NCBI RefSeq assembly: GCF_040256645.1
Contig: NZ_CP158281.1
Span: 1,488,001-1,552,000, forward strand
Source of the DNA: Brevibacterium sp. CBA3109
Lineage (GTDB): Bacteria > Actinomycetota > Actinomycetes > Actinomycetales > Brevibacteriaceae
Length of the DNA: 64,000 nt
Reading direction: 5' to 3'
This document shows, in pieces, positions 25,273 to 32,555 of this stretch. A model generated the notes under the pieces. It made no database searches. It was not told the DNA's origin and saw nothing but the letters and a program-made list of their open reading frames with translations. The stretch's first letter is position 1. The number at the start of each line of letters is the position of its first letter. The translations under genes were made by a program, and so were the position numbers.

Positions 25273-27308
25273 ACGCTCAGGCCGCGGCACTGCTCGATGC
25301 TCTCGACGCGGAGCAGAAGGAGGTCGCCACCCAATTCTCAACACCGGTGATCGTCCTGGCAGGAGCCGGGACGGGCAAGACACGTGCGATGACTCACCGT
25401 ATCGCCTACGGCATTGCCACCGAGGTGTTCCCTCCCAACCACGTTCTGGCTCTGACCTTCACAGCTAAGGCCGCAGGAGAGATGCGATCGCGTCTGCGCG
25501 ACCTCGGGGTTCCTGCCGTCCAAGCGCGGACCTTTCACTCTGCCGCACTTCGCCAGCTGCGCTTCTTCTGGGATCGATTCGCGACAGGAGACTTCCCCAG
25601 GATCATTGACAACAAAGCCGGGATCCTCGGGTCAGTGCTGCAGAGTATGGGGATCGAGACCAGCCGGGAATTGAATCGAGATGTGGCCTCCGAGCTCGAA
25701 TTCGCTGCCGCGTCCCTCCTCGGAGTCGACGACTATGCCACTCAAGCCGCCGGGCGCGATCTTCCCGGACAATTGGGCGTCGAAGACATGGTGCGCATCT
25801 TCGAGGCCTACAGTGAAGCGAAGACACGCGGTCGGCTCATGGACTTCGAAGACGTTCTCCTCGTTCTAAACGGAGTGCTCGCAGAGTACCCCGCCATCGC
25901 AGCAGACATTCGCGACCAGTACCGGCATTTCGTCGTCGACGAGTTCCAGGACGTCTCACCTCTCCAATACGATGTGCTCTCACGCTGGCTGGGACCACGG
26001 GACAATCTCTGTGTCGTGGGTGACCCGGCCCAGACGATCTATTCGTTCGCCGGAGCAGATTCTTCACTGCTGAGGACACTCGATGCCTCACTGCCGACGT
26101 CGACGACGATCCAGTTGGTCCGCAACTATCGGTCGTCGAAGGCGATTGTGTCCACGGCGAACAACCTGCTTCGGCATACGTCCCGGACTGCGCTGACCCT
26201 GCGCACCGACAATCCCGAAGGCCAACAGCCGACAATGACCGAGTACCCGACCGATGACGCTGAAGCCACCGGGGTCGTCAAAGCCATCTCTGCCGAGATC
26301 AATGCTGGCCGCCGCCCGCGAAACGTCGCGGTCCTGTTCCGCACGAATGGTCAGAGTCCCGCTTACGAGCAGGCGCTGGCCGCAGCCGGAATACCGTATG
26401 TCCTGCGAGGCGGAGAGCGGTATTTCGCGCGCAAGGAGGTCAAAGAAGCCGTGCTCATGCTCAAGGCGGCCCGTGCCACCTCGAGCGGCAGGCCCCTGCC
26501 GGAGGTCGTCGCCGAGGTGTTGGTGTCCCTGGGCTACTCGAGCAAACCACCTGCAGCCGGAGCAAGTCGACAGAAATGGGAGTCTCTGAAGGCTCTGGTC
26601 GATCTGGCGGAGACCCACCAGTCAGGATCTGAACTGCCGGTGCCAATGGAGACGTTTCTCGCTGATCTCAGCGATCGTGCCGAACACCAATTCGCTCCCG
26701 ACATCGAAGGCGTCACCCTGGCCTCATTCCACGCGGCCAAAGGCCTCGAATGGGACAGCGTGCACCTCGTCGGTCTCAGTGAGGGCCTGTTGCCCATCAG
26801 CTACGCCCAGACGCCGCGCGCGGTCGCTGAGGAGAGACGCCTGTTCTATGTGGCGCTGACCCGCGCGGGCAGAGACCTCAGCTTGAGCTGGTCGCAGTCA
26901 CGGCATGATTCCAAACAGCGACCACGCAAGGCGTCCCGATTCCTCAGTGAACTCGGTCGGGTCGATCCATCGGTGGGGCACGGCCGTCGGACTGCGACCT
27001 CGGTGGCGATGAATCGCTGCAGATCGTGTGGCAAGGTGCTCGTGTCCCAGGTCGACCGAGCCCTGTCGCGGTGTGCGAACTGTCCTGCCGACATCGACCT
27101 AGAGCTCCTCGACAGGCTGCGACGATGGCGGGTACGCGTCGGCCTGGAACAGGGGCTTCCGCCTTACCTTGTTCTCACCGACACATCGATTTCGGCGATC
27201 GCGGAGATCAGACCGCAGGACATGGCGTCATTGGCGAAGATCCCAGGCGTCGGCGCCACCAAACTCGAACTCTATGGGTCAGGGTTACTGAGCCTGCTCG
27301 TGGACTAG
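25269..27308 (+). CDS. uvrD2: UvrD2-type ATP-dependent DNA helicase
   Basis: A 679-residue superfamily 1 helicase: GAGTGKTR (32-39), LTFTAKAAGEMR, VVDEFQDVSPLQ, GDPAQTIYSFAGAD, and FYVALTRAGRD. The C-terminus has the tetracysteine motif CRSCG...CANC and an HRDC domain ending LAKIPGVGATKLELYG, the layout of mycobacterial UvrD2 (Rv3198c). It unwinds 3'-tailed DNA in repair or replication. The likely start is a TTG at 25269 overlapping the nudC TGA (TTGA), so translation is coupled. Its 3' end overlaps the converging ThiF-like gene by 24 bp. Confidence 0.92.
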   Translation: MNAQAAALLDALDAEQKEVATQFSTPVIVLAGAGTGKTRAMTHRIAYGIATEVFPPNHVLALTFTAKAAGEMRSRLRDLGVPAVQARTFHSAALRQLRFFWDRFATGDFPRIIDNKAGILGSVLQSMGIETSRELNRDVASELEFAAASLLGVDDYATQAAGRDLPGQLGVEDMVRIFEAYSEAKTRGRLMDFEDVLLVLNGVLAEYPAIAADIRDQYRHFVVDEFQDVSPLQYDVLSRWLGPRDNLCVVGDPAQTIYSFAGADSSLLRTLDASLPTSTTIQLVRNYRSSKAIVSTANNLLRHTSRTALTLRTDNPEGQQPTMTEYPTDDAEATGVVKAISAEINAGRRPRNVAVLFRTNGQSPAYEQALAAAGIPYVLRGGERYFARKEVKEAVLMLKAARATSSGRPLPEVVAEVLVSLGYSSKPPAAGASRQKWESLKALVDLAETHQSGSELPVPMETFLADLSDRAEHQFAPDIEGVTLASFHAAKGLEWDSVHLVGLSEGLLPISYAQTPRAVAEERRLFYVALTRAGRDLSLSWSQSRHDSKQRPRKASRFLSELGRVDPSVGHGRRTATSVAMNRCRSCGKVLVSQVDRALSRCANCPADIDLELLDRLRRWRVRVGLEQGLPPYLVLTDTSISAIAEIRPQDMASLAKIPGVGATKLELYGSGLLSLLVD

Positions 27309-28187
27309 GTCGAAGTGTGGGACGGAAGCGCGGCACTGGCATCGGGGATGGAACGCCAGAGTCTCGTCGGTCCCGATGCCGGTGGCCAGTGAGACGTTTC
27401 TGTGCACCGGGGCGGTGTCTGGGCGCAGCAGAGATCGTCTGAGGATCTGGACGACATTGAGTGCGCCGAGCGCCCGTGACAGGGGGTCGCTGAGACTCTC
27501 ACGGTCGGGGAGGGCTCGGATTTGGGGGTACTGGTCCAGCCAGGAATCATCGGCGTCCTTCTTCCGCAGGCAGTCGCAGATGGCGCAGGGTGTCGCCCCG
27601 GGCTGGATGAGACCGGTGACTTCTAGAGAGTATTCCCCGATCACGACCTGGCAATGGGGGACCTCGCGATCTGTGAGCCAAGTGGCGGTGTGAATGTCGG
27701 GGACGAGGTACGAGGTCGTGATCACCAGCGGTGAGGACAGCAGATCGAGGTCTTCGACGCGATGCTGCTCTGCGATGGCGAAGCCTGAGGCTGAGAGATA
27801 CTGTTCGGTGATTGCCCTCAGCGGCCCCACCACCAGGATCGGGGAATCACCGAGGAGCCTCGATACACGATCGGGTGAGAGGGTGAAGATCTGTGCAGTC
27901 GCCAACAGTGGTGAACTCTTCGTCATCTTCACGGCATCGGAATCGTCGGGAACCATGACGCCTGCTTCGCCGAGCAATGTGATCAGTGAACTCGCCCGGC
28001 CCAGGTCGGCACCGAGATCCTGTGCTCGAGAGTAGTACTGTGCCGAACCGACACCCATTTGCAGTTCCCCGACGAGAGCGACATCTGCTGGCAGGAGCCC
28101 GTCAATGAGGACGGGATCATCGACGCCGAACTGCACACACGATGGTGACCGCCATGTGATCGGCACACTGGGAAAAATCCGGAACAT
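27285..28187 (-). CDS. ThiF/TOMM-cyclodehydratase-like protein (Rv3196-like)
   Basis: A 300-residue protein with a Rossmann-like middle and a C-terminal segment PGATPCAICDCLRKKDADDSW (about 214-234), typical of E1/ThiF-like proteins that bind TOMM leader peptides. A second motif HPRCQC near the C-terminus could complete a Cys4 zinc site. No glycine-rich ATP motif of active E1 enzymes is plain. Homologues sit beside uvrD2 across Actinobacteria with no RiPP precursor, so a RiPP role is doubtful. I use the ATG at 28187 (AGGTGGAG upstream); the frame is open to 28406, but that part looks noncoding. Function unknown. Confidence 0.75.
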   Translation of the reverse strand: MFRIFPSVPITWRSPSCVQFGVDDPVLIDGLLPADVALVGELQMGVGSAQYYSRAQDLGADLGRASSLITLLGEAGVMVPDDSDAVKMTKSSPLLATAQIFTLSPDRVSRLLGDSPILVVGPLRAITEQYLSASGFAIAEQHRVEDLDLLSSPLVITTSYLVPDIHTATWLTDREVPHCQVVIGEYSLEVTGLIQPGATPCAICDCLRKKDADDSWLDQYPQIRALPDRESLSDPLSRALGALNVVQILRRSLLRPDTAPVHRNVSLATGIGTDETLAFHPRCQCRASVPHFDLVHEQAQ

Positions 28188-28264
28188 GTCTCCACCTCGC
28201 CTCGAACGCCTCGGACTTCCACAGTAGTGAAGGTGGAGGAGATCTGCCATGGACGAGGCCGATC

Positions 28265-28612
28265 TGTGGAAAACCCTGTGGACAACAGTTGAAGGCAGGC
28301 CAGAAAATGCATTCCGACATGCCCTCAACCGCTGTGTGCCCCAGGCGCTCGCGGAGACTCGTGCAGCTTCCCCTTCCGCACGGATCCCCGGGTTTTCCGG
28401 GGTCAATCATAGAACCTATTCTGCAATTGCCGCCCCGTCAATGTCGGTTTATGCACAGACCAGTCAACAGCGTGTGGATAACCTGTGGATATGTCGCTAT
28501 GAGTTGTGGAGAAGGAGGCCTCGAACGATTGTGCGAGGAGCTCTGCAGAGTGTGAAAGCGTAGGTCACTTCCGTTTCCGGCGGCCGCAACGGACAACTCG
28601 GCCTGTGGACAC
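28265..28612. promoter_or_regulatory. Cluster of seven DnaA-box-like 9-mers
   Basis: The 515 bases between 28188 and 28702 hold no convincing gene. Within them lie TGTGGAAAA (28265), TGTGGACAA (28277, exact complement of TTGTCCACA), TTATGCACA (28449, plus sense), TGTGGATAA (28473, exact complement of TTATCCACA), TGTGGATAT (28484), TGTGGAGAA (28505) and TGTGGACAC (28604). Six share one orientation. Two are perfect consensus boxes. The site is not next to dnaA or dnaN, so a titration or regulatory locus is more likely than oriC. Confidence 0.6.
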
Positions 28613-28690
28613 CCCGACGCGCAGTCCGGAATGACGATACTCAGGAAACTCACAAGGAGAGACGAATGAAGCAACGGCTGTCGAATTTCC

Positions 28691-28696
28691 TATGAT
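28691..28696 (+). promoter_or_regulatory. -10 element of a leaderless promoter for the YgjP-type gene
   Basis: TATGAT, close to the TATAAT consensus, six bases before the GTG at 28703. Confidence 0.65.
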
Positions 28697-28702
28697 GGGT
28701 CT

Positions 28703-29260
28703 GTGGCAACTCAACAGCGATGGACCGAAGAGGACGTGCTGCGGGCGATCGCCCGTGGTGAGATCGAAGTGCGCCGCTCTGCTCGCCGGAAGAAGACAAT
28801 CTCGGTCTCGAAGGAAGTGGATACGTATGTTCTCAGCACGCCTGTGAGATACAGCGTGGAACACAACATTCGATCGTTGACCGATCTGTTCAATCGCCTT
28901 GCCGCCAGGGGTCATTCTTCGGCGGCGGATCTCGTCGGACTGGCAGATGAGTTGAACCAGCGCTATTTCGATGGTCGCCTGCGTCCGCACTCGATCAGGT
29001 GGGTGACGAATCAGAACATCAGTCGGTGGGCATCGACGACGACTTCGACAGGGGACATCAGGGTCTCCCACCGTCTGCAGGCGGTGCCTCGTTGGGTGTT
29101 GGAGACCGTCATCGTCCATGAACTCGCTCATCTGCAGATCGGTCCCCATTCCAAGGCGTTCCACGAGCTTGCGGACAGACACCCCAGGCAGGCGGACGCG
29201 AAGCTCTACCTTGAGGGCTTCAGTGCGGGAGAGCAGTTCAGCCGCGGTGGCGGTCGCTGA
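28703..29260 (+). CDS. YgjP-like (M48/SprT-type) metallopeptidase domain protein
   Basis: A 185-residue protein with the zinc motif VIVHELAHLQIGPHSKAFHEL (HELAH at about 139-143, third ligand His about ten residues on), as in the YgjP/SprT-like DUF45 family, preceded by a basic segment (RRSARRKKTISV, about 24-35). Cytosolic. Substrate unknown; relatives act on nucleic-acid-bound proteins or are uncharacterised. The GTG start at 28703 follows a leaderless promoter. Its 3' end overlaps the converging NUDIX gene by 23 bp. Confidence 0.85.
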   Translation: MATQQRWTEEDVLRAIARGEIEVRRSARRKKTISVSKEVDTYVLSTPVRYSVEHNIRSLTDLFNRLAARGHSSAADLVGLADELNQRYFDGRLRPHSIRWVTNQNISRWASTTTSTGDIRVSHRLQAVPRWVLETVIVHELAHLQIGPHSKAFHELADRHPRQADAKLYLEGFSAGEQFSRGGGR

Positions 29261-29807
29261 CTTCCCGTGATTCCACACCTGCCCGGTAGAGCTCCGGCAG
29301 TCGCACGACGAGATCGGGCATGAGCGAGGAAGGCAGTGCAGCGAGGGGGAACCACTTCACCGCCAGAGACTCGTCTGAGACGACGGGAACATCGTCCACG
29401 GACGCGACCGCGGCGAACACCACATCGAAGTGACGTTCGCATGCACCGAACGAAGCCGAGAGGTCATGTACATGGAGATCGATCGGATTGGGCGAGAACC
29501 AGGCCAGCCGGTTCAGCCCACTTTCCTCTATGGCCTCTCTGCGCGCAGCGGAGCGCAGGCTGTCATCCTCGGCCTCGAGGTGCCCCCCGAACTGACCCCA
29601 GAGGCCAGCCTTGCGGTGGTGGTTGAGAAGCACGGACTCCGTGTCGGGGTCGAAGACGAGACAGCTGGCAGTGACATGCTCAGCACCCGCCTCGCGGCGC
29701 AGCGCAGCGTCGCCGACGGAGACGAACAGACGCTCGAAGTCGAGCGTGAAGTCAGTCGGTGCCGACGTGGCGCCAACCTCGGCGCGGGCGGTGTCGAGGC
29801 AAATCAT
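29238..29807 (-). CDS. NUDIX hydrolase
   Basis: A 189-residue NUDIX protein. The box reads GGHLEAEDDSLRSAARREAIEESGL (about 91-115): it keeps REAIEESG but has Asp where the first Glu is usual and one extra residue, a known variant. It likely cleaves a nucleoside diphosphate-X compound; the substrate is unknown. The ATG at 29807 directly follows the TGA of the DUF2342 metalloprotease gene, so it is the second gene of that operon. Confidence 0.85.
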   Translation of the reverse strand: MICLDTARAEVGATSAPTDFTLDFERLFVSVGDAALRREAGAEHVTASCLVFDPDTESVLLNHHRKAGLWGQFGGHLEAEDDSLRSAARREAIEESGLNRLAWFSPNPIDLHVHDLSASFGACERHFDVVFAAVASVDDVPVVSDESLAVKWFPLAALPSSLMPDLVVRLPELYRAGVESREVSDRHRG

Positions 29808-31244
29808 TCAGTTCTCGCTGCGGCCGCCGGTCTCATCGTCGTCGTCTGCACCATCGTCGGAATTCGACCCGGAGTCGGAATCGGCATCGTTCTGCGGCCC
29901 CGAGTCTCCGCCGGTTTCCGTGCCTTCGATACCTTCGGCGAGAATACGGTTCAATGCTTCGTCAAGAGTCGATTCGCTGGTCCATTCGGCATGTCGGCGT
30001 TCGGAGTAGCCCAACGGGTCGTCCAGGTCCTGCGTCGTCGGCAGAAGGTCGGGGTGGGAGAACACTTTGTCCCTGGCCTCTGTGCCTCCCTGCGTCTCGA
30101 GATACCCGAACAAGGCCGCAGCGTCGCGCAGACGCCGGGGATTGAATTCCAGGCCGACCAACGTTGAGAACGTCTTTTCGGCAGGACCTGCAGTGGCTCG
30201 GCGGCGGCGCAGTGCCTCACGGATCTGATCGCGTCCGGGAAGATGCGCAGATGCGGAATAGACGACCACGTCGACCCACCCTGCGATGACTGCGAGGAGG
30301 TTCTCCAGATTCGTCAGTGCCTTCTTCTGGTCCTCGGTGGTCGGAGGATTGAACAGACCCTGACGGATATTGTCACTGAGATCGGAGATGTTGGACGGAT
30401 CGATCTGCGAGGCCATGTCCTCGATCTGTGAGGTATCGACCTTGAGTCCCTGCGCATAGCGGGTCAGTGCAGTCTCGACCTGAGCGCTGAGCCAGGGGGC
30501 ACGCTCGAACAACGCGAGATGCGCGAGCTCCTGAGCGGCAAGGTAGATCCTGACCTCCGAGGCATCGACGTCGATCTCGGAGGCGAATTTCTCCACATTG
30601 GTCTCCACGAGCACTGCGCTGTCGTGAGGCAGCAGGGGCAGTCCCACCTCGGTGCCGGTGAGAACGCTCTCCGACAATGCACCCACGGCCTGACCGATCT
30701 GCATTGCGAACATCGAGTCGCTCATGGAGCCGAACATCGACGAGGCTCCGGCAAGGATGCCCTTCATCTCTGCTGGCACCTGAGTCTCGAGAGTCTCTGT
30801 CAGGGCAGAGGACATGTTCTCCTTGATCGGGAGAACGAACTTCTGCCACCCGGGCATGGTCTCGCTGACCCATTCCGCACGCGTGAGAGTGCGCGCCGTT
30901 CGGTTCGCCACGGGCAGTTCGGTCGCCTCGGCGAGCCACAGTTCGGCAAGTCGGAAGGCGTCTGTGGTCGCCTTGGCAGATTCCTCGCCCACTGCGGGGT
31001 CGGGGGTCGGAACCGCCTTCTGCGCGATCGATATCGCCTGTGCCTGGGAATCGGTACCCTGCCCGAAGAGACCCTGCATCTGGTTCATGATGGTCGACAT
31101 CATCGCAGGATCGATCTGGAAGCCCTGCGAGCCGGCATCGCCGTCCTTGTCCTGGCCCTGACCGGAGCCGGGACCGTTCGCTCCGAAGAGCATTCCGAAG
31201 ATCTGTTCGAATGGATTCTGCTCGTTGTTGTTGTCATCGCTCAT
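29808..31244 (-). CDS. Zinc-dependent metalloprotease, DUF2342 (Rv3195-like)
   Basis: A 478-residue protein. Residues 1-75 are Gly/Gln-rich and disordered; the core (about 80-420) has the family landmarks LAELWLAEATEL, the helix AAQELAHLALFERAPWL (about 234-250, with Glu and His ligands) and GWVDVVV (about 320). The tail is acidic (D/S/G-rich). The family is sometimes labelled F420-associated, but no F420 genes are nearby. The ATG at 31244 has only TTGAGAA upstream. It is divergent from the PDZ protease gene and followed at once by the NUDIX gene. The order matches Rv3195-Rv3194c-Rv3193c. Confidence 0.85.
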   Translation of the reverse strand: MSDDNNNEQNPFEQIFGMLFGANGPGSGQGQDKDGDAGSQGFQIDPAMMSTIMNQMQGLFGQGTDSQAQAISIAQKAVPTPDPAVGEESAKATTDAFRLAELWLAEATELPVANRTARTLTRAEWVSETMPGWQKFVLPIKENMSSALTETLETQVPAEMKGILAGASSMFGSMSDSMFAMQIGQAVGALSESVLTGTEVGLPLLPHDSAVLVETNVEKFASEIDVDASEVRIYLAAQELAHLALFERAPWLSAQVETALTRYAQGLKVDTSQIEDMASQIDPSNISDLSDNIRQGLFNPPTTEDQKKALTNLENLLAVIAGWVDVVVYSASAHLPGRDQIREALRRRRATAGPAEKTFSTLVGLEFNPRRLRDAAALFGYLETQGGTEARDKVFSHPDLLPTTQDLDDPLGYSERRHAEWTSESTLDEALNRILAEGIEGTETGGDSGPQNDADSDSGSNSDDGADDDDETGGRSEN

Positions 31245-31283
31245 TTTCTCAAAGCCCCCAAGAATCGGTTTGTCTTCTACGTT

Positions 31284-31324
31284 AACGGTTCCGGATGTGG
31301 GAAGCTTCCCAATTCCGGGAGGTT
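31284..31324. promoter_or_regulatory. Palindrome with SigH-like half promoters on both strands
   Basis: The 12-bp palindrome GGGAAGCTTCCC (31299-31310) lies between the divergent metalloprotease and PDZ genes. GGAAG is followed by GTT after 17 bases on plus and after 18 bases on minus, which resembles the SigR/SigH pattern GGAAT-N18-GTT but has G in place of T. It is suggestive only. Confidence 0.3.
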
Positions 31325-31415
31325 TCGGATGATGTTCGCACCGGGCGAAAGGAGTCTGTGAAACTCACGGTCAGGTTTCAACTAGACTGGTTGGGCGGTG
31401 CAGCGAAAGGAACAC

Positions 31416-32555
31416 ATGACAGCTAATGCCCATCGGGCCGTGCCGGTGCCCGCAGCACCGACGCGTGGCGACACTCGACGACGCGTTCCACGTCTGACCA
31501 CGACTTCAGGGGTCATGACCTACATCCTCATCGCTCTTGCGATTTTGCTGCCGGTGCCATACATGTTGCAGTTGCCTGGACCGGTGTTCAACACCCTCGG
31601 CGACTATCAGGGCAAGCCCATGATCGATGTCTCCGGTGCCAAAACCTACCCGACCGATGGTCGCATCGATATGCTCACGGTGGCTGTGAGCGGCGGTCCG
31701 GGTCGTGACACCTATGCTTCGCAGGCTCTGGGCGCTCTGCTCCACAGCAAGGAGACGGTCATCCCCACCGAGGCCTATTACCCCCTTGAGACGACGCGGG
31801 AAGACGTGGCTGCGTCCAATGCGGTGGAGATGTCATCCAGCCAGGATGTGGCCGTGGCCGCGGCGATGGGACAACTCGACAAGCCGTACAAGGTCCATCT
31901 TCTCGTCGGTGAGGTCGTTCCCGACTCGCCCGCAGAGGCCAAACTGCGCAAGGGTGATCGGATCATTTCCGTGAACGGGAAGAAGCTGGACTCTGATCCG
32001 GCAGCTGCTCGGGTCATGAGCGAGACAGTGCAGTCCTCCGACTCCGTCGACATCGTCGTCGAACGCGGTGACGAAGACGTCGACGTCGCAATGAAACCCG
32101 AGACGATCGATGGACGCAAGGCCATCGGCATCAGCATGAAGCAGGACTTCGAATTTCCCATCGACGTGTCATTCAACGTCGAAGGCATCGGCGGGCCCTC
32201 CGCCGGCACTATGTTCGCACTGGCGATCATCGACGAACTCACACCCGGTGCCATGACCGGTGGGAAGCACGTGGCAGGAACCGGCGAGATCGATCCTGCA
32301 GGAAATGTGGGCCCCATCGGTGGTGCCCGACAGAAGGTAGCAGCCTCTACTGCGCGGGGGGCGAAGCTCTTCCTTTCGCCCGCAGATAACTGTGCAGAAG
32401 TCATCGAGGCTGCAGATCAGTCCAAGATCACGGTGGCGCGCATCGATACCCTCGATGATGCGCAGAACGCCGTGGAGAAGTACGCAGCCGGAGACACTTC
32501 AGATCTCAAGAAGTGTCCAGCCGACGGCGCCGACAACAACGAGAAAGGGCAGTAG
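31416..32555 (+). CDS. PDZ-domain Lon-like serine protease (YlbL/Rv3194c-like)
   Basis: A 379-residue membrane-anchored protease: one membrane helix (about 33-53), a PDZ domain (about 165-235; VVPDSPAEAKLRKGDRIISVNGKK) and a Lon-type catalytic domain with Ser in GGPSAGT (about 260) and Lys in GGARQKVAAS (about 305). Such proteins degrade or process proteins on the outer face of the membrane. ATG 31416 has AAAGGA; the in-frame GTG at 31398 is less likely. A TAGACT -10 lies at 31383-31388. The stop overlaps the UPF0182 GTG by one base (TAGTG). Confidence 0.88.
   Translation: MTANAHRAVPVPAAPTRGDTRRRVPRLTTTSGVMTYILIALAILLPVPYMLQLPGPVFNTLGDYQGKPMIDVSGAKTYPTDGRIDMLTVAVSGGPGRDTYASQALGALLHSKETVIPTEAYYPLETTREDVAASNAVEMSSSQDVAVAAAMGQLDKPYKVHLLVGEVVPDSPAEAKLRKGDRIISVNGKKLDSDPAAARVMSETVQSSDSVDIVVERGDEDVDVAMKPETIDGRKAIGISMKQDFEFPIDVSFNVEGIGGPSAGTMFALAIIDELTPGAMTGGKHVAGTGEIDPAGNVGPIGGARQKVAASTARGAKLFLSPADNCAEVIEAADQSKITVARIDTLDDAQNAVEKYAAGDTSDLKKCPADGADNNEKGQ

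Noticed and set aside
28187-28406. N-terminal 73-codon extension of the ThiF-like protein
   Set aside because: It runs through the DnaA-box region, looks noncoding, and a better ATG with a ribosome site exists at 28187.
28249-28563. 104-codon plus-strand frame with a strong GGAGGAG site before its ATG
   Set aside because: Codon third positions are much less GC-rich than in neighbouring genes, no family is recognisable, and its first codons are formed by two DnaA-box-like 9-mers. Kept as noncoding.
28265-28612. Chromosomal origin (oriC)
   Set aside because: No dnaA, dnaN, rpmH or AT-rich unwinding region is adjacent, so a full origin is not supported.
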